This document shows positions 49,928 through 63,488 of a DNA stretch of 64,000 bases, one piece after another. Numbering within the stretch: the first letter of the stretch is position 1; each line of letters opens with the position of its first letter. The DNA lies in the NCBI RefSeq assembly GCF_019443445.1, contig NZ_CP080378.1, positions 1,116,001 to 1,180,000 on the forward strand. Direction: 5' to 3'. The translations under genes were made by a program, and so were the position numbers. Source of the DNA: Massilia sp. PAMC28688 (lineage in GTDB: Bacteria > Pseudomonadota > Gammaproteobacteria > Burkholderiales > Burkholderiaceae_D). Under the pieces are notes generated by a model, which had not been told where the DNA came from, searched no databases, and saw nothing but the letters and a program-made list of their open reading frames with translations.

Positions 49928-49950
49928 GATCTGCTTTCTGGAGTGGGTGC

Positions 49951-51294
49951 TTATTTGGCGATCTGGTTATTGCGCAGCGTGACGGCTGCGGCGCTGAGCA
50001 CCCGGCCGGTCAGCAGTGTGGTGTTGTCGCCCACGGTGATGGCGGCGGACTGGCCAAGGATCGAACCCTTGAAGACGCTGTTGGCGCCGAGGGTACTTGG
50101 ACCTACCGGCACCCAGAAAGCGTTCTCCGCAGTTGCCCCCCCGGTCAGGGCGACGATCGAGTTGGCTGTCGTGTTCAAGGTCGAGGCAGTACGGAAGATG
50201 TACAAGCCAGGGCCATTCATGGTGAATGTGCCTGTAATGCTGATGGCGCCGGCATAGCAGTACACGCCGGGCGTGAAGACCTGGCCGCCGAGGTCAACGC
50301 CGGAGGCCGAGTTGACGGTGCAAGTGCGGCTATTGGCATCAGTAATGGCAACCTGCAGGTCTGCCAGTGCGCCGTCCAGGATGGCACCGGACTTGTAGTT
50401 CGTGAAGCCAGGGGTCTGGACTGGATCAACGGTCTGGGACGGGGAACCGACATCGCCGGCGATCAAGGTGGTGCCGCCGGAATTGTTGGTCAGCGAGGTG
50501 CCGGCCAGGACGGCGAAATTGGTTGCGCGGCCGAGGTCAAGAAGCACGGTAGGCGTCACGGGAGGTGGCAGCGGCGTGACTGGTGGCAGCGGCGTGACTG
50601 GCGGCGGCAGTGGCTCGCCAGGCGGCGGCGTCACAATGACTGGTGCCGTAACGTTCAGCAACGCCGTGCCCGTGGTTGCGCCCGAGGTTGCGCTTACCGT
50701 GGTCTGACCGGCCGCCAGGCCGGTAGCGATGCCAGATTGCGCAATTGTTCCGACAGTCACCGCGGACGACGACCAGATCACGGCGTCGGTGATTACCGCA
50801 GTCGCGCCGTTGGAATACGTTGCGGTAGCGCTGTATTGCTGTGTTGCGCCAACTGTAATCGTGGCGGTCGGCGGGGTGACAGCAATACTGGACAAGGTGA
50901 CAGGGGGCGGCGCGACAACGGTCAGCGTGCCCGAGCCGGACTTGCTGTCGAAGGTTGCGCTGATGGCGGCACTTCCGGCAGCCACACCCGTGGCGTTGCC
51001 GGTAGCAGAGCCGACAGTGGCGATCGCAGGCGAGGCGGACGACCATGCTGACACGGCGGTCACATTACGCGATGAGCCATCGGCATAGTTCGCTGTGGCG
51101 GTGAATTGTTGGCTAGCGCCGATGTTCACGCTCGCCGTCGCCGGAGTCACCGCAACACTCACGAGCGCGGCGGCCGGAATGCCCAGGATAGGGTCGCGGC
51201 CGGCGTCACTGCCGCCGCCGCAGGCGGTCAGGAACGAGGTCAGCAACATGCCTCCCGCGCAAATGAGTGTTCGGGTACTCTTCAAGATGTTCAT
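49951..51294 (-). CDS. Ice-binding-like (DUF3494) lipoprotein with two Big_2 Ig-like repeats
   Basis: A 447-residue protein. The lipoprotein signal has the box LTAC (Cys25) followed by GGGSD. Two bacterial Ig-like repeats (VAVTPATASVNIGASQQFTA and IAVTPPTATITVGATQQYSA) precede a Pro-rich linker (PPPVTPLPPVTPLPPPVTP). The C-terminal domain starts LDLGRATNFAVLAGTSLTNN, with GDVGSPSQT, LGGQVFTPGVYCYAGAISITGT and GPGLYIFRTAS, the beta-helix of DUF3494 ice-binding proteins. Ice binding is known for this family but is not proven here; adhesion is an alternative. Confidence 0.92.
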   Translation of the reverse strand: MNILKSTRTLICAGGMLLTSFLTACGGGSDAGRDPILGIPAAALVSVAVTPATASVNIGASQQFTATANYADGSSRNVTAVSAWSSASPAIATVGSATGNATGVAAGSAAISATFDSKSGSGTLTVVAPPPVTLSSIAVTPPTATITVGATQQYSATATYSNGATAVITDAVIWSSSAVTVGTIAQSGIATGLAAGQTTVSATSGATTGTALLNVTAPVIVTPPPGEPLPPPVTPLPPVTPLPPPVTPTVLLDLGRATNFAVLAGTSLTNNSGGTTLIAGDVGSPSQTVDPVQTPGFTNYKSGAILDGALADLQVAITDANSRTCTVNSASGVDLGGQVFTPGVYCYAGAISITGTFTMNGPGLYIFRTASTLNTTANSIVALTGGATAENAFWVPVGPSTLGANSVFKGSILGQSAAITVGDNTTLLTGRVLSAAAVTLRNNQIAK

Positions 51295-51581
51295 TTTGTT
51301 TCCTTCGCGTTATTCAACGCATCAATGTGTACTGCTCGGAACCCACTATGGACTGTTGCAACGCAACAAAGGGTTCGCTAACGTACGGAGTCGTTGAATA
51401 ATGGAAATACACCGAGGTAGAACAACACATTCGGGTGTTAACATGTAGAAACAGAATGATTCCGCCGGGAGCGACGCAGAAATGCGCTGGCAAGGCGTTG
51501 CGGCCATGAAACCGGCCTCATGCAGCGAGGGGAAAGCAAGAGGAGTCAAAGCCGGCAGCAGAGCGGCTAAATCTCGGGGCG

Positions 51582-51619
51582 AAAAAAAACCCCGAAGCAT
51601 CTCTGCTCCGGGGTTTTTC
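51582..51619 (-). terminator. rrn2 operon terminator
   Basis: Same stem and T-run as after rrn1, with one loop change (AAGCATCTC against GAGGCATTTC on the plus strand). Confidence 0.92.
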
Positions 51620-51629
51620 TCTTATAACT

Positions 51630-51745
51630 AGCCTGACGATAACCTACTTTCACACTGGTTGCAGCACTATCATCGGCGTAAAATCGTTTCACGGTCCTGT
51701 TCGGGATGGGAAGGGGTGGTACCGATTTACTATGGTCATCAGGCA
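51630..51745 (-). rRNA. rrf: 5S ribosomal RNA, rrn2
   Basis: 116 nt, matching the rrn1 and rrn3 copies over the gene. Differences start only in the spacer to the 23S gene (for example GACGGGG against AACGGGG). Confidence 0.95.
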
Positions 51746-51904
51746 TAACTTGTACAGGTAACAGCTCCACGACGGGGCAGCTGCACCTTGAATCTGGAAG
51801 AAGTAAGTTTTTGTATTCGTAGTAATGAACTACGGGGTAGTGCTCGAGATATCAACAACAAGGCAACACGCGCAATTCTTATCTCTGCACCTGCTAAGGT
51901 TATA

Positions 51905-54781
<2,877 letters not shown>

Positions 54782-54922
54782 AACGTTAGCCTCTCCCGCC
54801 GACTAAGCAGAAAAGACGTTACAGAGATAAGAATGTACAGCGTTGTTGCTTTGTTTGTTGATACTGTGATTACTACCCTGCCAAACCGTTTTCACGGATT
54901 GACATAAAACTTTACTTCTTCC

Positions 54923-54935
54923 AGATTGTTAAAGA
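54923..54935 (-). promoter_or_regulatory. boxA-like antitermination site in the rrn2 spacer
   Basis: The minus strand reads GTTCTTTAACAATCT as in rrn1, between tRNA-Ala and 23S. Confidence 0.7.
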
Positions 54936-55015
54936 ACGAAACAGCAATGATCTCTAAAAGATCAAACCTAAACCACACAGGCTTACATTTGGACTTTCAG
55001 GAGATAGTAGAGTGA

Positions 55016-55091
55016 TGGTGGAGGATGACGGGATCGAACCGACGACCCCCTGCTTGCAAAGCAGGTGCTCTCCCAGCTGAGCTAATCCCCC
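55016..55091 (-). tRNA. tRNA-Ala (TGC), rrn2
   Basis: 76 nt, identical in sequence to the rrn1 copy by eye. Only 19 nt separate it from tRNA-Ile here. Confidence 0.97.
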
Positions 55092-55110
55092 AAGGATCTA
55101 ACGACCGCGT

Positions 55111-55187
55111 TGGTAGGGCTGGTTGGACTCGAACCAACGACCCCCGCGTTATCAACACGGTGCTCTAACCAGCTGAGCTACAGCCCC
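55111..55187 (-). tRNA. tRNA-Ile (GAT), rrn2
   Basis: 77 nt with GAT anticodon and encoded CCA, the same as in rrn1. Confidence 0.97.
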
Positions 55188-55293
55188 GACTTGGACACTG
55201 CTACTGTTTCTTCTAATTTCAACAGTCGATAAGAGTGGACGCTTAATGAATATCCCTCTAATGGGACCACACATTACTGTGCGTGTGCAACTC

Positions 55294-56826
<1,533 letters not shown>

Positions 56827-57204
56827 ATCTCTGTTTGTCGGGCATTTCTGCCCGAATTCGTCCCTTTGGTCCGAATTCGCTCACTCAAAATACTGACAGG
56901 CCACTACTTTCGTAGCGCCTATATTTCTTTCTTGTGAACATTTGATAATTTAAGTATTCAACAGCGCTTTCGCTCTGTTGGCACCTTCATCAAACGCCCA
57001 CACTTATCGACTGTTAATTTTTAAAGAACTCGTATTCGGTACTGCCTTGCTGCAGGCTACGAAGCGTTGTGTTCGTTGCAGCAGAGAGGTGAGATTATGC
57101 AGCGTTTCGCGATTCTCGTCAACTCCCTTTTTTACTACAGCGTCGTTTTCGACACTCCCCAACTGGCTGTTAACTACTTGATTTCGTTAACGTTTTCATT
57201 GGGG
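56827..57204 (-). promoter_or_regulatory. rrn2 leader with boxA and 16S processing arm
   Basis: A gene-free 378-bp leader. boxA-like GTTCTTTAAAAAT lies at about 57016-57029, and the 16S precursor arm at 56995-57015 pairs with 55221-55241. It differs from the rrn1 leader at scattered places, for example at the hairpin near 56961-56981 (CAACAGCGC-TTTC-GCTCTGTTG) and close to the start (CCCAACTGGCTG). Confidence 0.85.
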
Positions 57205-57210
57205 AGGCGA

Positions 57211-57240
57211 ACTATAGCAAAGCCCTCGCACCGTCCGCAA
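57211..57240 (-). promoter_or_regulatory. rrn2 sigma-70 promoter
   Basis: The minus strand reads TTGCGG (57235-57240), an 18-bp spacer and TATAGT (57211-57216), with a GC-rich discriminator. The -35 starts 16 bp after the rtcA stop codon, and the AT-rich stretch ATAAATATTTT that would act as an UP element overlaps that stop. No terminator lies between. Confidence 0.85.
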
Positions 57241-57256
57241 GGGTTTCCCAAAATAT

Positions 57257-58294
57257 TTATCGGGGACACACTTTGACCAGATGGCGATCACTGCGGCCGG
57301 CCTGCCGATCCACATCAAAGGTGATCGCCACGGGTAGAAATCGGGCGATGACCTCTGCGTTAGTAATGGCATGCTGTGACACGGTGTCTGCACTGAACTC
57401 TCCGCCTCCTGCCAGGGCCATGGGCAGCATGAGCTGGTCTGCGAGATGCTCACCAACGGCGGCGCCGGACGCGATATAGCGCCGCGCTTCATCCATGACA
57501 TTTTTTGCGACAGTTTCGGCACGCACCATCTTTTCACCGAGCGCGGTGAATACTTCCGTCACGTTCTCCGATTCAAGCGTGATCATGAGCGCATTACCCG
57601 GCCCCTGCTCACCAGGCAGGCCGCGTATCAGTAGCTGCGACTCGTTCCACCCCATGCCTTTGCCGATTACCTGCAATTCCCGCGCTGCGACATCCATGGG
57701 AATGCCTGCAAAAATAGCCTCGGCAAAACCTGCGACCCGCGCGCCGGGCTCCAGGAGCGATAACTGTCGCAATGCCGCGCACGGCCTTATGCGGGCCTGC
57801 ATGATGCCGCCACCGGCAGGATAGAAACCGGCGCGCACCAGCTCAATATCCACCGACGCGCCCATTTTGTTCAACAACGGCACATAGGCGCGCGTGAGGA
57901 AGTGCGCCGGCGGCGCCATGCCGTTATGCGTCCCGCCGCTGATCCGGACCGTGGACGGCCCGTCCGCATACAACAGCGCCAGTACCACGGTCTGCAGCAC
58001 CAGCGTGCAGCTGCCGGCCGTGCCGATGGCAAACTGGTATTCGCCCGCCTTGATACCGCGCGGAGAAAACGTCAGCGCCGTCGAGCCCAGTTCTGCACCA
58101 CTTACCACCGCATTGCTCACCTGGGCAGCCCCCTGCACCGCAACCAGATGCTGGCGCATCAGGCCCGGCTTGGGGCGGTTGGCACGGATATTCGTCATGC
58201 GAAAAGGCTGACCCGTAATCATGGCCAGGGTCAGCGACGTTCTTAAAATCTGGCCGCCACCTTCGCCGGTAGCGCCATCAAGTTCAATCATCAT
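57257..58294 (-). CDS. rtcA: RNA 3'-terminal phosphate cyclase
   Basis: A 345-residue enzyme converting RNA 3'-phosphate to a 2',3'-cyclic phosphate using ATP. The start IELDGATGEGGGQILRTSLTL and IRANRPKPGLMRQHL are diagnostic, FYPAGGG is present, and the adenylated histidine is His308 in VSQHAITNA. The gene lies 34 bp after rtcB on the same strand. ATG at 58294 or one codon later. Transcription would run on into rrn2. Confidence 0.96.
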   Translation of the reverse strand: MMIELDGATGEGGGQILRTSLTLAMITGQPFRMTNIRANRPKPGLMRQHLVAVQGAAQVSNAVVSGAELGSTALTFSPRGIKAGEYQFAIGTAGSCTLVLQTVVLALLYADGPSTVRISGGTHNGMAPPAHFLTRAYVPLLNKMGASVDIELVRAGFYPAGGGIMQARIRPCAALRQLSLLEPGARVAGFAEAIFAGIPMDVAARELQVIGKGMGWNESQLLIRGLPGEQGPGNALMITLESENVTEVFTALGEKMVRAETVAKNVMDEARRYIASGAAVGEHLADQLMLPMALAGGGEFSADTVSQHAITNAEVIARFLPVAITFDVDRQAGRSDRHLVKVCPR

Positions 58295-58328
58295 GTTTTT
58301 CTTCTTTATTGTTGTAGTGCGGTCGCGC

Positions 58329-59564
58329 CTACCCTTTTACACACACCACCTGCTTGAGGGTATGCACTACTTCCACCAGGTCGCGCTGGGCATGCATGAC
58401 CGCGTCGATATCCTTGTACGCCATCGGAATTTCGTCAATCACGTTTGCATCCTTGCGGCACTCCACGCCCTCGGTCGCCTTGACCTGGTCTGCCAGCGTA
58501 AAGCGGCGCTTGGCCTCGGTGCGGCTCATGGTACGCCCGGCGCCATGGCTGCAGCTATTGAAGCTGTCCGGATTACCCTTGCCGCGCACGATAAAGCTTT
58601 TCGCACCCATGGACCCCGGAATAATCCCCAGCTCACCCGGCCGCGCCGATACCGCGCCTTTGCGCGTCACCAGGACATCATTGCCGAAGTGGTGCTCCTT
58701 CTGCACATAATTGTGGTGGCAGTTCACAGCTTCCACGTGCGTGTCGAAGGGCTTGGTGATCACGGTGCGCACCGCCGCGATCAGGTTCTGCATCATCACT
58801 TCACGGTTGGTACGCGCAAAGCGCTGCGCCCAGCTGACCGCTTCCACGTAATCGTTGTAGTGCTGCGTCCCTTCCGACAGGTATGCCAAGTCCTGGTCGG
58901 GCAGGTTGATGAAATGGCGGCGCATATCCTGCTTGGCCAGCTCGATAAAATAGGTGCCGATGGCGTTCCCCACGCCGCGCGAACCGGAGTGCAGCATGAA
59001 CCATACAGCGCCCTGCTCGTCCAGGCACACTTCCACGAAGTGGTTACCGCCCCCGAGGGTCCCCAGGTGACGATAGTTATTGGTGTTCTTCAGCTTGGGC
59101 GTCTTGAGGCAGATGGCGTCAAATTCATCCTTGAGCTGCGCCCAGGCCGCATCCACCGCCGATGGCGGGTTTTGCCACGAACCCTCATCGCGCCCACGAA
59201 AGCCACGGGTTTTCGGCGACATCCCGTGCGGAATGGCGCGTTCGATGGCGCTGCGCAGCTTGCCCAGACTGTCCGGCAGATCTTCAGCGCGCAGCGTCGT
59301 CTTGGCAGCCATCATCCCGCAACCGATGTCCACGCCAACGGCAGCCGGAATCACGGCCCCCAGCGTCGGCACCACGCTGCCGATGGTTGATCCCTTACCC
59401 AGGTGCACGTCGGGCATCACGGCGATGTGCTTGTAGATAAATGGCATTTTGGCCGTGTTAGCGAGTTGCGCCTTGGCCGACTCTTCAACCGGCACGCCCT
59501 GGGTCCACATTTTGACGTGGCGGCCATCTGCAACGTTCATGACATCGTAATTATCGTTTTTCAT
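58329..59564 (-). CDS. rtcB: RNA-splicing ligase RtcB
   Basis: A 411-residue GTP- and Mn-dependent ligase joining RNA 2',3'-cyclic phosphate (or 3'-P) to 5'-OH ends. Metal-site motifs GVDIGCGMMA (Cys82) and GGGNHFVEV are present, LHSGSRGVGN follows, and the GTP-linked histidine lies in SCSHGAGRTMSR. The start MKNDNYDVMNVADGRHVKMW has GAGGAAC before it. It is the first gene of the sigma-54 operon. Confidence 0.97.
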   Translation of the reverse strand: MKNDNYDVMNVADGRHVKMWTQGVPVEESAKAQLANTAKMPFIYKHIAVMPDVHLGKGSTIGSVVPTLGAVIPAAVGVDIGCGMMAAKTTLRAEDLPDSLGKLRSAIERAIPHGMSPKTRGFRGRDEGSWQNPPSAVDAAWAQLKDEFDAICLKTPKLKNTNNYRHLGTLGGGNHFVEVCLDEQGAVWFMLHSGSRGVGNAIGTYFIELAKQDMRRHFINLPDQDLAYLSEGTQHYNDYVEAVSWAQRFARTNREVMMQNLIAAVRTVITKPFDTHVEAVNCHHNYVQKEHHFGNDVLVTRKGAVSARPGELGIIPGSMGAKSFIVRGKGNPDSFNSCSHGAGRTMSRTEAKRRFTLADQVKATEGVECRKDANVIDEIPMAYKDIDAVMHAQRDLVEVVHTLKQVVCVKG

Positions 59565-59604
59565 TTTTTTTGTTCCTCATTTATCGTTTTGGTATCCGTA
59601 CCAT

Positions 59605-59620
59605 TGCAAGCGCCGTGCCA
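59605..59620 (-). promoter_or_regulatory. Sigma-54 promoter of rtcBA
   Basis: The minus strand reads TGGCACGGCGCTTGCA, a full match to the TGGCACG-N4-TTGCA consensus, about 40 bp upstream of rtcB. It fits control by RtcR, encoded divergently. The activator sites should lie between here and 59733; short repeats TTGTTATC/CGTTATC are there but I cannot prove them. Confidence 0.93.
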
Positions 59621-59733
59621 GGTAGCGGACGGGCGGCTAAGTGCTTGATTTCAATCGTTATCAAAAAAATTGAGTCGGCTCTGCACCCCAGCGAATACAA
59701 TGCTGTTTTATCCTGTCATATAAATTGTTATCC

Positions 59734-61341
59734 ATGAAAAAGAAGCGGCACGTCGTCATTGGTTTCCTTGGCACACAACTCGACAGTGGCAAGGGGCCGG
59801 CCCGTTGGGAAAAATGGCGGCCCAGCGTGGCACTCACCCAGCACCAGGACGTGGTCATCAACCGCTTTGAGCTGCTCTACAACGGGCCTCAGGAAGCGCT
59901 GCTGGCCCAGCTTGTCGAGGATATTGGCGCGGTCTCGCCAGAGACCACCGTGCGCCCGCATGCGATACCCATCAAGGATCCATGGGACCTGGAGGATGTG
60001 TATGGCGCCTTGTTTGATTTCGCCAGGTCGTACAGCTTCGACCCGGATGAAGAAGACTACTGGATCCACATCACCACGGGCACCCACGTGGTCCAGATTT
60101 GCCTGTTCCTCCTGACCGAGGCGCGCTTTCTCCCCGGCCGTCTGGTCCAGACCTCCCCCGCAAAGCGGCAGGGCAACCGCGATCCCGGTACCTACGCCCT
60201 GATCGACCTTGACCTGTCACGTTACGACCAGATCGCACAGCGCTTCTCGCGCGAACAAGCCGAAGGTGTCGACTTCTTGAAGTCCGGTATCGAGACGCGC
60301 AATGCGAGCTTTAACACCATGATCGACGAGATCGAGCGTGTCGCCATCAAGTCACGCTCGCCCATGCTGCTGATGGGCCCCACCGGCGCCGGCAAATCCT
60401 TCCTCGCCCGCCGCATCTATGAACTGAAGAAAGCGCGCCACCAGCTTGACGGGCGCTTCGTGGAACTCAATTGCGCCACGCTGCATGGCGACGGCGCCGC
60501 CTCGACTCTGTTCGGCCACGTGAAAGGCGCCTTTACGGGCGCTGCCACCGACCGACCAGGCCTGCTCAGATCCGCACACAAGGGATTGCTGTTCCTCGAC
60601 GAGATTGGAGAACTGGGCGAGGATGAGCAGGCCATGCTGCTCAAGGCCATCGAGGACAAGCGGTTTCTCCCGGTTGGCAGCGACAACGAAGCGCAAAGCG
60701 ATTTCCAGCTCATCGCCGGCACCAATCGCGATCTGGCGCAGGACGTGGTGGCAGGACGCTTTCGCGAAGACCTCTTCGCCCGTATCAATTTATGGACCTA
60801 TGCGCTGCCCGGACTGGCTGAGCGGCCGGAAGACATCGAACCGAACCTGGCCTGGCTGCTTGCCCGCTTCACCGAGGAACACGGGCAAATGGTTCGCTTT
60901 AATCGCGAGGCGCGCGAGCGCTACATGCGTTTCGCAACATCGGCCCAGGCGCGATGGGCCGGCAATTTCCGCGATTTGTCAGCTTCCGTTACGCGCATGG
61001 CGACACTGGCGGAAGCGGGCGGCATTACCGATGCCATCGTGGACGGCGAAACCGAGCGCCTGCGCCGCCTCTGGCGCCACTATCAACAGCCGCTGGTGCA
61101 ACCAGCCGTCGACCTGGAAGCCATCCTTGGCGCAGAAGCCGTGGGCAGGCTTGACCTGTTCGACGCTGCCCAGCTCTCCACGGTCATTGAAGTCTGCCGT
61201 CAGTCGCGCTCTCTCTCGGACGCCGGCCGCAAACTATTCAATGTGTCGCGCGAGGCGAGGAGCAAGCCAAACGACGCCGACCGGCTCAAGAAGTATCTGG
61301 CACGCTTCGGGCTCGAGTGGCATCAGCTCACCACACCCTGA
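59734..61341 (+). CDS. rtcR: RtcR, sigma-54-dependent activator of rtcBA
   Basis: A 535-residue regulator. Residues 1-180 form the RtcR/CARF-like sensor domain (KRHVVIGFLGTQLDSGKG, WIHITTGTHVVQICLFLLTE). The AAA+ domain has Walker A GPTGAGKSFLA, the sigma-54 loop GAFTGA and Walker B LLFLDEIGELG. A C-terminal DNA-binding helix region (SLSDAGRKLFNVSR) follows. ATG at 59734; the frame opens 3 codons earlier at a TTG. It is divergent from rtcB. The CARF-like fold suggests it senses an RNA end or a small RNA-derived ligand. Confidence 0.95.
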   Translation: MKKKRHVVIGFLGTQLDSGKGPARWEKWRPSVALTQHQDVVINRFELLYNGPQEALLAQLVEDIGAVSPETTVRPHAIPIKDPWDLEDVYGALFDFARSYSFDPDEEDYWIHITTGTHVVQICLFLLTEARFLPGRLVQTSPAKRQGNRDPGTYALIDLDLSRYDQIAQRFSREQAEGVDFLKSGIETRNASFNTMIDEIERVAIKSRSPMLLMGPTGAGKSFLARRIYELKKARHQLDGRFVELNCATLHGDGAASTLFGHVKGAFTGAATDRPGLLRSAHKGLLFLDEIGELGEDEQAMLLKAIEDKRFLPVGSDNEAQSDFQLIAGTNRDLAQDVVAGRFREDLFARINLWTYALPGLAERPEDIEPNLAWLLARFTEEHGQMVRFNREARERYMRFATSAQARWAGNFRDLSASVTRMATLAEAGGITDAIVDGETERLRRLWRHYQQPLVQPAVDLEAILGAEAVGRLDLFDAAQLSTVIEVCRQSRSLSDAGRKLFNVSREARSKPNDADRLKKYLARFGLEWHQLTTP

Positions 61342-61708
61342 CAACGATGGTAGTGGTGCTGCGCACACCGTTTGGTATCAAAAAGCGAAAAGAGTGGATC
61401 TATCCCTGCCTACCTGGGCTTGCGCAGTTGACCTTGCCGCCGGGCTCCACCTTCCAGCACAATTATGTGAAATGAAAATGGCAGTACAGCTGCCTAGGAA
61501 GCAATCAGGCGAGCGCATCAGGCAACCGCGAGATCACGCCCGGCCGTCTGCAGGGCTTTTGTGCGTGGCGCGTCGGGCCGACAGGGGATTGACCCGGTTT
61601 CGCGTGCCGCGGTCTGCGTGCTATGTGGTCTGCGGTACAGAGAAAACAGGGGGCTTCACCATAATGAGGGACCGTGCCCGAGGGCGGGCCGCCTTCAAGT
61701 GAGCTCCT
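61342..61708. other. Intergenic region, nothing recognised
   Basis: The 367 bp between rtcR and the MFS carrier. I find no gene, tRNA, clear terminator or repeat. The last 60 bp must hold the start signals for the carrier. Long plus-strand frames here run into the carrier out of frame and look like shadows. Confidence 0.5.
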
Positions 61709-63148
61709 TTGTCCAGTTCCGCCGTCAAGACCTATTTGCCCTGGGTGGTCGCTGCCGCGCTCTTCATGGAGCAGCTCGACACCACCATCGTCAATACGGC
61801 CATACCCAGCATCGCTGCCAGCCTCGGCGTGACTCCCCTGAGCCTGAAGTCCATTGTCAGCAGCTACATCCTGAGCCTGGCGGTTGGCATACCGATCAGC
61901 GGCTGGATGGCCGACCGCTTCGGCACCAAACGGGTCTTCGCGGCGGCGATTGTCGTGTTCACGATTGCATCGGTGCTGTGTGGAATGGCTGTGAATACGC
62001 CAATGCTGATTGCGGCGCGGATGCTCCAGGGACTCGGCGGCGCCATGATGATGCCCGTGGGAAGGCTCACGATCATCCGCACCTTTTCCAAAGGCGAGCT
62101 GCTCGGCGCGATGAACTTTGTAATCATCCCCGCCTTGATCGGCCCCTTGATCGGACCAACGCTGGGTGGCTTGATCGTGCACTGGACTTCATGGCGCATG
62201 ATCTTTTTCGTCAACGTACCGGTGGGACTGATCGCGCTGTACATGGTCTACCGGCACATGCCGGACTACAAGGCGGAAAAGCACCGGCCACTCGACGTGC
62301 CGGGACTGCTGCTGTTCAGCTCAGGCACGGCCATGCTGTCGTGGCTGCTGGAAGTCTTCGGCGAGCACACACTATCCACCCCGGTGATTGGCCTCTTGTT
62401 TGCGATGGCTATCGGTCTCTTGCTGGCCTATGTACTGCATGCCCGGCGTGCCGCATTCCCGCTGCTGCGGCTGGCACTGTTTCGCGTGCGGACGTTCAGG
62501 ATTTCCGTCGGCGGCGGTTTTGTCACCCGCATGGGCATTGGCGGCCTGCCTTTCCTGCTGCCACTGCTGTACCAGGTGGGAATCGGCCTTCCGGCATGGC
62601 AATCGGGCTTGCTGATGATGCCCGCCGCCCTGGCCGCCATGGGCATGAAGTTCGCATCGCAGCACTTGCTCAGGCTGTTTGGCTACCGGCGCATTTTGAT
62701 CGTGAACACCGTGTGCATTGGCGTCACGATCGGCCTGTATGGATTGGTCGATCGCGACACGCCATTTGCTGTGATTGTGCTGATCTCGATGATGCAAGGC
62801 TTTTTCAATTCCATGCAGTATTCCAGCATGAACTCGCTTGCCTACGCGGACATCAGCGATGCCGACTCCAGCATGGCCAGTACCATGTCGAGCTCATTCC
62901 AGCAATTGTCGATGAGTTTTGGCCTGGCAGCAGGGTCGCTGGTGGCAGCATGGTATCTCGGCAGCGTGCCCCAGACTGATCAGGCAATGGTGACCTCGGC
63001 ATTGCACCGCGCGTTCTGGACCTTGTCGGTACTGACCATGCTATCCTCGCTCACGTTCTGGCGGCTGCGGCCGGAAGACGGTGAAAGCATCAGCAAAGGA
63101 CAAATCAAGGAATTGCCGGGGGCACCGCCCATTGCCACGCCATTGTAG
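61709..63148 (+). CDS. EmrB/QacA-type (DHA2) MFS drug transporter
   Basis: A 479-residue inner-membrane carrier. The first helix carries MEQLDTTIVNTAIPSI (the DxxIVN signature of the DHA2 family), motif A is GWMADRFGTKRVF, and antiporter motif C follows (IIPALIGPLIGPTLGGLIV). About 12-14 helices. A TGA lies in frame just upstream, so the TTG at 61709 is the first possible start; later starts would cut the first helix. The substrate is unknown, probably hydrophobic compounds. It ends 18 bp before the rrn3 terminator. Confidence 0.9.
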   Translation: MSSSAVKTYLPWVVAAALFMEQLDTTIVNTAIPSIAASLGVTPLSLKSIVSSYILSLAVGIPISGWMADRFGTKRVFAAAIVVFTIASVLCGMAVNTPMLIAARMLQGLGGAMMMPVGRLTIIRTFSKGELLGAMNFVIIPALIGPLIGPTLGGLIVHWTSWRMIFFVNVPVGLIALYMVYRHMPDYKAEKHRPLDVPGLLLFSSGTAMLSWLLEVFGEHTLSTPVIGLLFAMAIGLLLAYVLHARRAAFPLLRLALFRVRTFRISVGGGFVTRMGIGGLPFLLPLLYQVGIGLPAWQSGLLMMPAALAAMGMKFASQHLLRLFGYRRILIVNTVCIGVTIGLYGLVDRDTPFAVIVLISMMQGFFNSMQYSSMNSLAYADISDADSSMASTMSSSFQQLSMSFGLAAGSLVAAWYLGSVPQTDQAMVTSALHRAFWTLSVLTMLSSLTFWRLRPEDGESISKGQIKELPGAPPIATPL

Positions 63149-63166
63149 GTGCCAAGCACGCAGACG

Positions 63167-63204
63167 AAAAAAAACCCCGAAGCATTTCTGCTCCGGGGTT
63201 TTTC
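63167..63204 (-). terminator. rrn3 operon terminator
   Basis: Same stem-loop and T-run as after rrn1 and rrn2. On the plus strand it may also end the MFS carrier transcript. Confidence 0.9.
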
Positions 63205-63214
63205 TCTTATAACT

Positions 63215-63330
63215 AGCCTGACGATAACCTACTTTCACACTGGTTGCAGCACTATCATCGGCGTAAAATCGTTTCACGGTCCTGTTCGGGATGGGAAGGG
63301 GTGGTACCGATTTACTATGGTCATCAGGCA
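63215..63330 (-). rRNA. rrf: 5S ribosomal RNA, rrn3
   Basis: 116 nt, the same as in rrn1 and rrn2. The spacer to the 23S gene is of the rrn1 kind except for one base in TAGTGATG. Confidence 0.95.
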
Positions 63331-63488
63331 TAACTTGTACAGGTAACAGCTCCACAACGGGGCAGCTGCACCTTGAATCTGGAAGAAGTAAGTTTTGTAT
63401 TCGTAGTGATGAACTACGGGGTAGTGCTCGAGATATCAACAACAAGGCAACACGCGACATTCTTATCTCTGCACCTGCTAAGGTTATA

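Noticed and set aside
59734..61341. CRISPR-linked CARF regulator
   Set aside because: No cas gene or repeat array is in the window; the neighbours rtcB and rtcA identify RtcR.
61561..62979. 472-codon plus-strand frame overlapping the EmrB-type carrier
   Set aside because: It is out of frame with the clear DHA2 carrier on the same strand and lacks domains.
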